Source: Hemileia vastatrix
Taxonomy: Eukaryota > Basidiomycota > Pucciniomycetes > Pucciniales > Zaghouaniaceae
Length of the DNA: 64,000 nucleotides
Direction of reading: 5' to 3'
Assembly (NCBI GenBank): GCA_030280995.1
Contig: JASXTE010000012.1
Coordinates: 7,263,001-7,327,000 of the forward strand
The notes beneath the pieces were generated by a model that saw nothing but the letters and a program-made list of their open reading frames with translations, did no database searches and was not told the DNA's origin. The stretch's first letter is position 1; each line of letters starts with the position of its first letter. Below, piece by piece: positions 12,382 to 24,900 of this stretch. The position numbers and the translations under genes were made by a program.

Positions 12382-13495
12382 TTGGAGGGAGGATGTGGTC
12401 TTCTAACATTGGAAGAGGCCTTTGTTGTTCTGTTTGGCACTGTTTTGGCATGTCTTAATTGACATTGGTTGAATAATTGGGTATTTTTCTGTTTTTATTT
12501 GGTGAAAAATGGGACCATGGGTATTTGGGTACTACCATTTGATAGCCCCGGTTTTTCTCTATACTTCATGTCATGTTGACATTTTTCATAATCTACCTTT
12601 TAAGGGTTCATTTGCTCATTTTTCATTTCTAAAAGATAGCTGTTTAATTTTGTTTTTTGTGTTTTACAGGCTAACCTTAAGTCTTAGGGTTAAGTGCTTA
12701 GTACCATTAAGTAGAGATAATTTGGCTCTATATTTTATGACTCAATGTTGTCATAGCTTGCTTTGTGTTTTAAGGTTTTTAGTATTTGTGTTGGATTTTT
12801 CTAAGAATTTTGGGCTTTATTGGAGGTTTTTGGTGGTTTTCTGGCTTCAGGGAGGTCTGGCTGCTTCTAGGAGGGGGGCCTGCGTTGGGAGGGCCACCCG
12901 CCTTGGTTATAGAAGGCTGGGGAGTGCTTCTAGAGGGTTTTTATTCAATTTGGCTGCAAAAAGTGACAAATTATTTGCTGTGCATGGATTTTTTAGATGG
13001 TGGTCGGTGTGCACATACTGAATAGGACAGTTTGGGGCAACTTTAATTACCATACAGCCATACGGAGGTGATATTGTTGTTTTCTCACTCAGTTTTCATT
13101 GTTTTTTGGCCAAAATTGGCTATGTTTTTTGCAAGGTTAGTTCTTCATTTAACTCAACTTTGGCAACTGGTTTTTCTGGTGTAGCTTTGCAACATGCATC
13201 AAGTATTATTGCTGTTTTTGTGCAACAAGTGCACAATGTTTTGTTTTTCTGGTGTGGATCTTTCTGAATTTCAGGTTTCTGGTTCTTTGGTTATCAGTGG
13301 TCTGCTATTGGAAACTGTCTTGACTTGTTAAGCAGTCAAGAAGTGTTTTTGAAGGGGTATAGTAACAGACTCTAATTTTCCTTAGCAAATTAATCTCACC
13401 TGGTTTTTTCTCAAAGGGACAGGGGCTTTTCTCTCCAGTTTTACTCCAACTCCCTTAGTCAAGGCCAATAGCTAGTACTATAGCATTGTCTACAG
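12325..13495 (+). repeat. Left arm of a ~1.15-kb inverted repeat
   Basis: This stretch matches the reverse complement of 18585-19735 along its length. Examples: CTCACCTGG and the AAAGGGACAGGGG stretch near the inner end, GGTTAGTTCTTCATTTAACT in the middle, GAACATGGTGGTT at the outer end. Identity by eye is about 80-90%. The plus-strand frames inside (12509-13025) are G/T-rich and probably chance, since they run in two overlapping frames. The arm could be a long terminal inverted repeat or two LTR-like copies in opposite orientation. No target duplication was found. Confidence 0.8.
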
Positions 13496-15133
13496 TGGTA
13501 GAAATAATCCTCCTCCTCACAATTCTGGTGATACTTCATGTTCTGATCCCCCTTAAGAGCCTAGACCTGCTCCTCCTCAAGTTACAGCTCAAACTATGCC
13601 TCAGCCTCCAGGATTGCCTCATGGTCAACATAATACTGGAAAATCTGCTAACCCAAATTCTAATTTCCAACAATCAAATCTTACTCTTGAACAAGCTTTA
13701 CATCAGTTAGGAACAGATTGGGCTACTCTGTTGTTGAATCAGTTTCTTGGCACTAACACACCACCACCAACCTATACTAATCCCCATACAAGTACAAGTG
13801 GACCTGGTAAGTAATATATTTTAGAGATTTTTAATGTTGTAAAATTAGCTTACAAATTTTAACTTACAAAAATTTTCAGTTAACCCCTTTCTAATACTTC
13901 TTGCTACTGATCAGCAGAGAATACTTGATGCTAAGTCTCAACAAAATGAGTGCAACTCTTGAATGGTCCAGAGCATAGTTGCAAGAAGTGATATCCCAAG
14001 GAGTTCTGATTCTCTTAACCAAAATATATACCACTTTTTAAAGTTCTGCTTAGGTGCACCAACTCTTATATCTTATTTTCCCAATGCTCCAACATCTGAT
14101 GAACTTCACAATTGGCATAATTGGAATGAATTTAAGCAAAAAACTATCAAAATAGTGTTATGAGAAGTTCTACAAACACCAGTGGCATCTACAGAAGCTG
14201 ATTGCCAATTTCTTTTAACCAATACTGCTGCATTTTAATGTGCAAGAATTCATCTTCCCCAATTTCATCCTACACCTTAGCCTTGAGAGCTGAAAGGAGG
14301 AGCTGCTATACCACTATCAGCAAAAAAAAATTTAGAACGAGAGCTGCAGGAGAAAGAATTTCACAGACTAGCATTTTATTGGACTTGTCAAACGTTTTCT
14401 GAGTCACCTTGGAATCAAGTTATGGGGAGTGTGGTATGTGACCACTCTACTAGGTGGCTCTCTATGTTGAAAAATATTGAGCAATCAAAACTGAGGTTTA
14501 CACAAATAATCATTGGGCAATGGGTGATCAACAAGGGGAAGGAGATCAAAAAGTTCCAAGGTCAAACAACAGAGAATATTGAGTCAAAAAAAAGCAAAAT
14601 AGATTAAAGGCACAAGTAAAACACAATCAATAAAAGGTATGTATTCCCTAATATTTTTCAATCATGCCAAGTATGTGGCTCATATAATTGTGATTTAGAT
14701 TGGAAAAAATTATTATAAATTGGCAAGGAATTTGTGCAGTGATCAGCCAGAATTTGTATCACTTTTACATGATACTAGTTTTTTTTCAGATATAGAAGCC
14801 CCTGCTACACCTATCCAAGATCTAATCTGATTGATTCCAGGATGGAGAAATCCTACTTTTGACAATATGTTTGAAAAGATGGATAAAATGAATTTAAAAT
14901 TGGCCCATAAAAATGCACAGAAAAAATTAATGGCAAAAGCTTACAATCAATCATCCAAAAAAACAGCTCCAGTAGATGGCATATTGAACATCCCAAAATA
15001 TCTCCAAAAAAACTGCTACTCATCAGACTTTTTAGCAAAATCATTGGTGAATAAGAGAGAAGAACTTTGTGTACAAGCAGAAATTGATTTAAAAAATGAA
15101 AACAATGCCCTTGATAAAGCAGCAGCATCTTAA
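13486..15133 (+). pseudogene. Decayed spliced gene between inverted repeats, function unknown
   Basis: A chain of plus-strand frames reads as one broken multi-exon gene. The first exon (about 13500-13806) is Pro/Gln/Asn-rich (QALHQLGTDWATLLLNQFLG) and ends at a good donor (GGTAAGTAAT). The acceptor TTTTCAG at ~13880 starts an exon with LATDQQRILDAKSQQNE. It continues through APTSDELHNWHNWNEFKQK (to ~14163), a disrupted segment (STEADCQFLLTNTAAF; FSESPWNQVMGSVVCDHSTR; IIGQWV) and a last exon (14831-15133) with a Lys-rich C-terminus ending in a stop. I do not recognise a domain. In-frame stops mark it as a pseudogene. It is flanked by the 1.15-kb inverted arms, so it is probably transposon cargo. 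Confidence 0.5.
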
Positions 15134-15940
15134 TTATTTTTTCTATACCCATGATTATGTATGTAAAGTAGAAATTACAATTTGAAATAAATTTTAATGC
15201 TCTTTATTCTAAATTAATCAAATTGACCTATATGAAATAAATGAAAAAATGATAATATTATTAAGCAAAAATACTTAAGACTCAAAATATATATCTTTTA
15301 CCAGTTCATTATGAAATAACATTCAAATGTGATATTTTTGGTCTATTTATCCCAAAAAACTGTAAATGTAAAAAAAAATATAGTTATAGATCTTTTTTTA
15401 AACAACTATGACAGTATAGGACTAATGTATTAGAATTTGTCAAATGAACACTATCTATATAAATTTTAGATACCAATGCTTTTTATAAAATAAAATTTAA
15501 TTTCTAGCATTCACTTGGCCAACTATATGGCCAATAAACAATTGACTTATAAACACCTTTTAGAGTGTGCAAATTAAGCCATAATACTGTCAACAGAACA
15601 GTAGAAATGGTATTACATGATGTATTTTAACTCTTAAGTAATTGAGAGTTTATCAAAACCAAGTCACCAAAACAAAATTCTTTCTGTGTCTCAAGCTAAT
15701 TGACATATATAAAGAAGGATGTTAGATTTGCCTTGATTCCGAGTATAGTCAACATAAATTTAAATGAAAAAATATCATAAAAGTTTAAGGATATAAGTAT
15801 TTAATATTTGACAAATATAAAAATAATTCTGAAAAAATAGGTATTTTGTGAACCCAAATCAAAGATATATGAATCACCCACACATGAGTTGTGCAAATAA
15901 TCATTGGTAGACATGACACTTAAGGTAATATTTTATGCCA
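15134..15940. other. AT-rich spacer without a supported gene
   Basis: No open frame or repeat of note is seen between the end of the decayed gene and the 240-bp satellite. The sequence is AT-rich, with short A and T runs. Confidence 0.5.
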
Positions 15941-15944
15941 TGAA

Positions 15945-17300
15945 TTATTTTAATGGTCTTGGAATTTGATTTTTTGTAGCCATAAAAGTGAAGTTACTGC
16001 TGAATTGGTCAAAAGTGCCCTTCTGAACAATGGTCCAACATTCAGAAGGACACTTTGATAATGAATGACACATACACTTATATACACATTACATAGATGA
16101 TACACATTATAGAAATGTACTTCTGAGTGTCTAACCATTGTTCAGAAGGACACTTTTAGTACTGCATCAAAAGTGGCCTGAAGTTTTTCTCAGAAGTTTA
16201 GTTATTGATTTTTGGTTAGCCATAAAAGTGAAATCACCCCTGTATTGATCAAAAGTGTCCTTCTGAACAATGGTCCAACACTCAGAAGGACACTTTATTA
16301 ATGAATACAATTTACACTTCTATAGATATAAAACATAGTTGATATGAATTATCAAAGTGTCCCTCTGAGTGTCGGACCTTTGTTCATAATGTCACTTTTG
16401 ACCAATTCACGGGAACTTCCACTTTTATGGCTAACCAAGAATCAATAAGTAATCTTTTGAGAAGAGCTTCAGGGCTCTTTTCATACAGTAATCAAAATGT
16501 CTTTCTGAAAAATGGTCCAACACTCAGAATGAAATTTTGATACTGCGTATCATCTATGTGTTATGTCTATATAAGTGTATGTGGTATTCATTATCAAAGT
16601 GTACTTCTGAGTGTTGGACTGTTGTTCAGAAGGACACTTGAGGTAATATGTATTCCATGAGGTACTTTAAGTGTCTTGGAATTTGATTTTTGGTTATCCA
16701 TAAAAGGAAATTTTACACAGAATTTTTGGGAGGTGTCCTTCTGAACAACAGTACAATGCTTAGAAGGATCATTCTACAATGCATATCATCTGTGTTATAT
16801 CTATATAAGTGTATGTGGCATTCATTATCAAAGTGTCCTTCTGAGTGTCAAACCGTTGTTCAGAAGGACACTTGAGGTAATCTGTATGCCATGAGGTATT
16901 CTAATGGTCTTGGAATTTGATTTTAGGTTTTCCATAAAAGTGAATTTACCCCTGAATTGGTCAAAATTGTCCTTCTGAACAATGGTCCTATGCTCAGAGG
17001 GACACTTTGATGATGAGTACCACATACACTTATATAGACATAAAACATAGATGATATGCATCATCAAAGTTTCCTTCTAAGTGTCCAACCGTTGTTCATA
17101 AGGACACTTTGAGTTCTGCATAATAAGAGGCCTACAGCTCTTCTCAGAAGTATACTTATTGATTTTTGGTTAGATATAAAAGCAGAGTTTCCCCTGTATT
17201 TATTAAAAGTGTCCTTCTGAACAACGGTCCAACTCTCAGATGGACAATTTGAGAATTCATACCATCTATGTGTTATTTCTATATAAGTGTATGTCACCAT
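15945..17300 (+). repeat. Satellite array, ~240-bp unit with paired inverted 43-bp cores
   Basis: Five to six tandem units of about 240 bp. The forward core (AAGTGTCCTTCTGAACAA, then a YGGTCC stretch and an inverted AGAAGGACACTTT) begins near 16008, 16250, 16494, 16728, 16963 and 17204. The reverse-oriented core (AAAGTGTCCTTCTGAGTG with GTTGTTCAGAAGGACACT) lies about 105 bp after each. Each core is itself an imperfect palindrome, so single strands could form nested hairpins. Between cores are TTTTTGGTTAGCCATAAAAG and a TATATAAGTGTATGT-like stretch. Open frames here are by-products of the repeat. Confidence 0.85.
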
Positions 17301-17479
17301 GCCATATTTGGGGGGGGACTTTCTAGCAAGTCCTCAACTTGAAGTCAGATAGAAATCAGATGGAATTCAGACTGAAGTAATACTGAACTTTCACTTGAAG
17401 TATCACACAAAAAAAATGGTTATATATTGAAAACATAGTGAAAAGGTGAGGATAACTGAATGGAAGTCAGAAAAAATCA

Positions 17480-17710
17480 TTCCATGAGTCAACTCAATGC
17501 ACAGTATTTTTTTGTGCAACTTATTTAAAAAATACTCTATTAATTTAAGTTCATAAATTAAAATCTATCAATAATATCACAATTCTTAAATACAATAATG
17601 CTATTAAAAACTTTCAGATTACATATAAAAAAAATCAGTGACTTTTTCTACTACCTACAACTGTTTTTTCAGAATTGAAAAACTGTAATTTTATTATTAA
17701 CACAATAAAA
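17480..17710 (+). repeat. Dispersed repeat also present inside Harb2 (43255-43455)
   Basis: About 200 bp shared in the same orientation with 43255-43455. Both contain TCAGTGACTTTTTCTA, the preceding AGATTACATATAAAAAAAA and the CAACTTATTTAAA stretch. Outside this block the two loci differ. It may be the end of an unrecognised element. No coding content. Confidence 0.7.
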
Positions 17711-18584
17711 ACTGAGTTTCTCCTTGATGTATTTTTTGAATGTCAAGATTTAGCAATGGTATATTTCAATCTATTGAATTTTCTTTAAAAAAATAGAATC
17801 TACAGAAAACTTAAATTATTTATTATAGATTACAATTAAAAACATGGAAAACCAAAATTTAAAGTATGGTTATTTTTTTTTGAAGATTTGTGACTAAATG
17901 AAGAAATTTAACAACTTATTTACACTAATTAATTTTAATTGTAAAATAGTTGATTATGTATCTTAGAATTAGCATATATCATTAGGCTTTAGACTCCAAT
18001 GCATTTTGGGGGCTTAGAAAATGCAAGAAAAGGAAAAACAACCGTTAAAATATTTTTCTCTTTTTAAAATTCTACCAATTCCTCAGCTACTAAGATAAGA
18101 TATGTAATATATCATGGGTAAATGAAATATCTATCTAGATTTTAAAATATCTTTTTTAATGATTTCATAAATATTTTTTTGGCATACTTTCAGTCGGTGA
18201 AGTGATCTAGAGAACTCAAAAAAATACAGATAAAATGTGCCTAAAGTTATAAAAAATAATTTTAAATTAAATAGAGGAATATTTCCTATAAATTTTAGCT
18301 GAAAAGTAAAATGTACTTTAATTCTGATATTTGAGATAAAAATACTGTTCATCTGGAGATTCACCTCACAAATTTTATGGTGTTTCCATGTAAGAAGAGG
18401 TGCACAAGATCAAATTTCAGGCTTTTATGAAATTCAAATACTCTACCAAAAAGGTAGAACTGATATTATTCATCATTCAATAACTTTATTTGCAGAAAGA
18501 CATCTATATAATTTTTTTTTTTGTAAGAAAGATACAATAGATAACTTTAACCATGAAAATATAAATTGCTACCATAGAAAATTC
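17711..18584. other. AT-rich spacer without a supported gene
   Basis: AT-rich sequence. The minus-strand frame at 18131-18364 has no recognised motif and is a likely chance frame. This spacer separates the dispersed repeat from the inner end of the right inverted-repeat arm. Confidence 0.5.
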
Positions 18585-19735
18585 TATAGTATTAGCTATA
18601 TGCCTTGACCAAGGGAGCTGGAGTAAAACTTGAGATAAAAACCCCTGTCCCTTTGAGAAATACTAGGTGAGATTTATTTGCTACAGAAAATCAGAGAATG
18701 TTATTATATCCCTTCCAGAACACTTCTTGACTGATTAACAAGTCAATACAGTAGCCAATAGCAGACCACTGAGAACCAAAGAACCAGAAACCTGAAATGC
18801 AGAAAGATCCACACCAGAAAACCAAAACACTGTGCACTTGCTGAACAGAAAACAGCAATTATACTTGATGCAGGTTGCAAAGCTACACCAGAGAAATCAG
18901 TTGCCAAAGTTGAGTTAAATGAAGAACTAACCTTGCAACAAACACAGCTAATTGTGGCTAAAAAACAGTGAAAACTGAGTGAGAAACAATGATATCACCT
19001 CCAGATGGTTGTATGATAATTAAAGTTTCCCCAAACTGTCTTATTCAGTATGTACACACAGACCACCACCTAAAAAAAATATATGCACAGCAACAAATTT
19101 GGCACTTTTGGCAGCCAAATTGAATAAAAACCCTCTAGAAACGCTCCCAAGCCCTCTATAACCAAGGCAGTTGGGGCACCCACCTAGAAGCAGCCAGACC
19201 TCCCTGAAGCCAGAAAACCACCAAAAACCTCCAATAAAGCCCAAAATACTTAGAAAAATCCACCACAACTACTAAAACCCTTAAAACACAAAATTAAGCT
19301 ATGACAACATTGTGAAATGAAATATAGAGCCAAATTAGCTCTACTTAGTGGTACTAAGCACTTAACCCTAAGACTTAAGGTTAGCCCATAAAACACACAA
19401 AACAAAATTAAACAGCTATCTTTTAGAAATGAAAAATGAGCAAATGAACCCTTATAACTTAAAATATGAAAAATGTCAACAAGACATAAAATATAAAGAA
19501 AAACCAGGGCTATCCAATAGTAGTACCCACATACTCATAGTCCCAATATTCACTGAATAAAACCAGAAAAACACACAATTATTCAACCAATGTCAATTAA
19601 GACATACCAAAGCAGGTCCAAACATCCCAACAAAGGCCTCTGCCAATGTTGGAATACCACATCCTCCCTCTAATTGAGAATTTACGCATTTTCCTTCACC
19701 AGAACCACCATGTTCACACATTTTTCATAATCAAT
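18585..19735 (-). repeat. Right arm of the ~1.15-kb inverted repeat
   Basis: Reverse-complement partner of 12325-13495. The inner end reads GCCTTGACCAAGGGAGCTGG. The outer end reads CACCATGTTCACACATTTTT and is followed at once by a (TA)n run (about 19757-19792). The minus-strand frame 19041-19268 parallels the frame at 12786-13025 of the left arm. The shared frame is not convincing as protein, being low-complexity Gly/Trp/Phe from G/T-rich DNA. Confidence 0.8.
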
Positions 19736-19752
19736 GTAATATAAAAATGTAC

Positions 19753-19792
<40 letters not shown>

Positions 19793-21640
19793 ATCCACTT
19801 CTTCCTTTAAATAAGAATAAATAAAAATGCCTTTGCAATTTTTTTTTTTTTTTTTGGAGTGAGGGAGTGTCAGCCTAGGTATCTGCAAGACTGAGTATTT
19901 ATTATGTTTAAAATAATATAACCTTAATTTTATTAAATTTATAAATTAAAATTATGGTTATGATACTTATATATATGGTTATTATGCTTATATATATATA
20001 TATATATATATTACACTATTATATGACTTATATTAGTTTAAATAGCTTATCCATAGCCCCATAATATTTATTAAGGTGCTAATGTAGTCATAATATACTT
20101 AACTTAAGTGATATAAAGTTATTATAAACATACATAAGCTTATATGTATCTATAAACCTCATATTCAGTGAAATATGAAGTTATACTATGTATATATAGG
20201 TCTATATGCAGGTTTAAACCTCTAAATAGCCTATAAGCTTTATTTTTCTGTTTATTTTAGGTCATATGGACATATTCAATGAACTCACCATGCCTACACA
20301 AGCATATATTCCTTTTACATAGGCATATATCCAGTTTAGACAACTTAATCTGCTTCCTTTAATGGATTTTCACAGATTTATGGGTTGGAATATGATAATT
20401 ACTGGGTTGATATGGATGCTTGTGAATGTGATTAAAGGCTTGGACTCTTAATTAATTTCCTTTATATCTTTTGGGGTTTTCATTTTATTCTCCTTGGATG
20501 ATTTATTTTACTTGTTTTCATATATGGTATCTCTGCTTTTATCCATTTTTATTTTTTTATTTTTTTTTTATCTATTGATGGTATGGTTGGATGATATCAT
20601 TAATTATGATGGAGGGGCCCAAACTGGAAGGTCTAAGTGATGAAACTGTATGAAATGGACACCATGAGGAGATGATGAGCACTCACAGTTCTTTAATTAC
20701 CAGGGATAGCAATAACATCATCTGGATTGAAGGTCTGTTCACTTTGGTGGATTTTTAGTATATAAATAAAGGAAGATTTTGGCCAGTTATTGGATATCAC
20801 TTACTTATTCAACATCAATTAAATACTATCCAACAATGATTAGCATATATATAAATTCAGTTTAAAGCCCCTTTCTAAATTGATTTGATCTTTTATATTT
20901 ATATGAGTTATAATTTTATTTAATTAGTCTATTTTTTCCACTACTAGCATGTATTAAATCCAAATAGTGTGAGTTAAAAATGGTGTATAACAGTTTTATT
21001 AATCTTTCCCTGAGGTTCAATCTGTGAATCCTTTATTATTAAGTAGTTGGACCATTAATATTTACTATGTAATCCTTCTTACTTATTAGCATACACTGAC
21101 ATTATTTAAATGACTTTATAGTTCCCAAATGAAGTCCTATCTACATTTCCTTTTTACTCAATTATTACTTTAATGACATCCTTAAAATCCATCCTTACCT
21201 ACCATCCAAGCCAACAACTTCACTTTTAAACACACACATTTATTCATCATTAATCACATAGTTTGCATTAAACATGACACCCTTTTTACACTTCACATTA
21301 CACATTTTTCTCTCTCCAATTAATAAATAAGTAAATTAATAAGTAAATCAACAATCTATCTATCAACTAACCACTCTATTTATTTACCTATTTATTAATA
21401 TATATATGCAAATAATCATATATACAAACTAAAAACTTCAATAAACAAATGAATTTTATGTTTTCTCTACAACCTTTCAAATTCAACCACCAAGCCATTC
21501 TTTAAAAATCTTAAGATCATCTAGCTCTTTCTCTAGTTTATTCGGCAACCAACCCATTAGTTTAGATCGATTAGTTATTTAGTTAGTTGGTGACGTTATT
21601 GGATAGTTGGTTTTATTTAGGTGGGGAGTTAGCTTATGAA
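19736..21640. other. AT-rich intergenic DNA with TA microsatellites
   Basis: Contains (TA)n runs at about 19757-19792 and 19990-20012 and poly(T) runs. No coding evidence. The right end (about 21500-21760) is the 3' side of the Cas1-domain gene. Conversion of this spacer into gene DNA is gradual and no terminator signal was identified. Confidence 0.5.
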
Positions 21641-21760
21641 TGAAGAAAGATTTTTCATGCTTTTTTATTCCTTCTCGAATCCTCATCCTGACCAATCGAT
21701 TTTTTTTTCTCTCTCGCTGTTATATATTCATCACTTTCTTTCCCTTCATTCGATTTGCTC

Positions 21761-22639
21761 TTAGTATTTTATTTTATTTTTTATTTTTTTTGCTACCTTC
21801 CTGTAACAGAAGAAGCTGCATCCCCTCGCCCAATCAAAAGAGAGAAAAAAAAATACAAAATTAAAAATCTGAACAAAAATACAAAACTGCCACTTACATA
21901 TCTGATTCATTCTCAACTCCGAACTCCTAAAAGAAGGCCACTGCCGGTGCTGGTACCGCCGCCAATCATCATCAAAACTACAAACTAAATTTCCCACCCA
22001 ACAAATCACAAGTATTACCAAACCCTTCAATCTTAAATCTTTCTTTACCAATTTCATCCCATTTAGCAACCCATACCTCACCCTAAAAATCATACATGAT
22101 AGAGATGAAGATGGAAACCGAGATGGGTTCGATGATAATGATCTTGTTAGAAAAGAAGATGAGGATGAAGGAGAAGATGGAGACTCATTAGCAGAGGGTT
22201 CTTCCTCTCCTGAATGATTAAGGGGGGACGCAATCTTTAGAGAAATCGAGACTGATTGATGAGGACCCTGAGATGGATCCTTCGGCTGCATCTCCATATT
22301 CATAGGATTATTCATTGAAATAAATTCTGGTCTCTGTCTACCTTGACCACTACTGATCATTGTATTAGTTATCGATGGAAGAATAGTCGACGTCTTGAGT
22401 GGTTTATTCGAAATCCAATCAGTTAATTTATTAGTTGCTTGAGCTACTTGATGACTAATAAACAAAAAAATAATCGAACTGATAATGAAATTGATTAATC
22501 TTAAATGAGTGAATGGGATGATGAATAAAATCCCTTTGGTATCGCCTGCTAGCCATAAATGAAACTAAAATCCCAGCCCCCCCCCCCAAAAAAAAAAAAA
22601 TAATAATAATAATAAAATAAAAAATAAATAAAAATAAAA

Positions 22640-22670
<31 letters not shown>

Positions 22671-24900
22671 GTAATAATATTAATAATAATAATAATCAAA
22701 TCAAATTAGTAAATGAATAAGATTCATATTAAATGAAAAAAAAGAATAGAAACATTACTTGAATGATAAAAGTCTCCAAAGAACATTGGCCAAAAAACAT
22801 ATAAAGTTGACTATTAACACTCCTTGCATACCCCGTTGAATTCCTCAGCACAACATAACCCATCACAGGAAAAAACGAAATAAAAGGATGATAAGAATTA
22901 TAATTTATCTTATCGGGTCTTGTCAATTCGAAAACGAAAAACATGACAATGAAAAAACAACTCAAAATGATTGAGATAGGATACAGAAATTTAAAAATAG
23001 GCCACGTTGTTAAATGGAAATCTTTTGATTTAATGTAAAGTAAAGCGGCCAACATTCCAAAATAAACAATATAAAGATCTAAAGTGACTCTGAAAGACCA
23101 TTCGGTTGAAGACCAATTTGTTTGAAACAATACATTAAATAACGAAAATGCTCTTTCGAGAAGGAGATTTGATTGAAAGAAAAATGAACAAAGACCAGCT
23201 GAAAAAAAGATTTTTGAAACCATGAATAAGGTGTGATGATTCCATTGATGACCAGGAAACATAGTAGCCCAAATGATTAAGAACCACATTGAGACGAGTG
23301 GTGAGAAATAGTAAGAAAGATAATTAGTATTCATCAAATAAGCTAAAATAAGAGTGAATAGGTTAAGCCGGACGAGGACAGTAAAGATCCTATTGAAAGA
23401 ATAATCTGCTTTGGAATAATAAAAAGTAAAGTGACCGTATCCGGTCATGAAAAGATAAGCAGCGACTAGAATTCGAATAGGATTGTAGATGCCCGATATT
23501 TTTGAAGCGCCAAGATAATGGTAGATGAGGATAGCTATCTGCATCCAGCCTTTCCACTCGTCCGTTTGAGCACGGTTAAGAAATCCCAAATCTCCCTTTT
23601 CAGGCTTTGATAAGGTTAGCAAGCCGGCAGCCAAAGCCATGAAGCTGAGGACAGCAAAATGAAAGGCGTCATAAATTTTTGATTCTTTAAAAAATAAAGA
23701 AGATCGATCTGCGAGATAAATGATGATACAAGCCAATGAGATGGTTGACAGAGGTGAACGGTAAGGAGTAGGGATGATATTGGTGAGGAAGGAGGAGGAG
23801 GAGGAGGAGGAGGGAGATAGGAGGAGGTAGAGATTGAATAGGAGACAGAAAAAGCTTAAGACAAGGAATAAGGACTGAATGAGGTTGGGGTAGGGATAAG
23901 TAAAGCAACAAGTCTTGTTGAAGGGAAATGACTTGGGTAGGGCATCATTGCAACGAAGATTGAGAATGATACGGGCTTGATTGATGGATATAGATTGATC
24001 ATAATGAAGGCCGTCTTGAGTATGTTGATCTTGACCAATGAGCATGTCATTCAAGACAGATGGCAAGGCGAAAGGAAAGATTGGGCTAGTAGATAAAGCC
24101 TTGTGCTGGAGCAAGATCTGATTCATCAGATCGACCTGATCGAGACTAAGGGTAGCCTTGCGGTCTGGAGATAATTTATGGACCAAAGGACGGAGAACAG
24201 GCAAGAGAACGACGAGATCAGCAAGCTGAGCAGAAGGAGAGGACGAAGAGAGACGGTTGACGATGAGAGAGAGGGATTGGTTCCAGTGATTGAGAGGAAC
24301 TTGATGTCGAAGATACCAAAGACCGGTTCCTACGACTAGAAGGGCAGGAGGGGGAGTTTTGTTAAGGTGATTAGGAGAGGGAGGATTAAAGAGAGAAGAA
24401 GCATGGGAGGAATTGAGAAAGGGGTCCCAAAAAAAAGACCAATTGATGTGATTTGAGGTGGTGAAGGAGTGATGGGCATGTTTTTCGAACTGAGTGGTGA
24501 CGAGGGAAGGATCGGAAGAAGCCAAAGCAGCAAAGAAGAGGACACGAGTAACCGAGTCACCGATGAAGATGACGGAGCGATTTGCGAGACAAGGAGCAAG
24601 GGAATTTTTAGTAAGATAAGGATGTAGCAAGCAGCCTTTTGGAAGCCAAGGACTGGAGGGAGAAGGAGACCATTGGCCGGATGAGAGGAGAGCGTTGCAG
24701 CGATAAGGATCGGCTGTGGAGGGAGAGGGGTAGAATGGTGAGGAAGGATCGGGAGAAGAAGGAGAAGGAACGCACTTGAGCGAAAGTAGTGGAGAAGGCC
24801 GAGGAGGATGACGAGGGGGATGAGAAATGCCTGGGTGGAGTAGAAGAGGGGAGCCGAGAGATTCATGGAGAGGAGGGGAAGGAGAGAGACGAAGGACCAC
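21761..24900 (-). CDS. Cas1p-type 10-TM acyltransferase (O-acetyltransferase), two exons
   Basis: Member of the Cas1p family: a lumenal PC-esterase-like domain followed by a multi-spanning acyltransferase, acetylating capsule or cell-wall glycans in Golgi membranes. Exon 1 (24900-22759) has DPYRCNALLSSGQW, the esterase nucleophile block VIFIGDSVTRVLFFAAL and the QDGLHYD block holding the catalytic Asp/His. These are followed by about ten hydrophobic segments ending SLETFIIQ. The intron (22758-22565, GTAATG...TTTTAG) contains the C-run and AAT microsatellite. Exon 2 starts FHLWLAGDTKGILFIIP, continues to QVAQATNKLTDWI and a Ser-rich tail, and stops at 21761. The join keeps frame (714 + 268 codons). 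Two oddities: no in-frame ATG exists before the esterase domain, and an out-of-frame stretch near 22085-21985 (EVWVAKWDEIGKERF) reads as a better C-terminus. The ends are therefore uncertain. Confidence 0.85.
22565..22758 (-). repeat. Intron of the Cas1-domain gene with C-run and AAT microsatellite
   Basis: The single clear intron is 194 bases long. On the plus strand it holds a run of 12 C followed by a long A run and an imperfect (AAT)n/(AATA)n tract at about 22600-22696. The splice ends on the minus strand are GTAATG and TTTTAG. The tract is likely length-variable. Confidence 0.8.

Noticed and set aside
12509..13025. Two overlapping plus-strand open frames (170 and 79 codons) as a membrane protein gene
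   Set aside because: They lie in the G/T-rich inverted-repeat arm and are Gly/Trp/Phe/Leu-rich from composition. The partner arm keeps similarity in DNA without a consistent protein frame or start.
16690..17300. Small ORFs with a repeated CPSE(H/C)(R/Q)T(I/V)VQKD peptide
   Set aside because: The repeated peptide follows directly from the 240-bp satellite on both strands; no start context or independent conservation.
19757..19792. (TA)n run as the edge of a transposon
   Set aside because: It abuts the outer end of the right inverted arm, but the left arm has no TA run or matching duplication, so it is kept as a microsatellite only.
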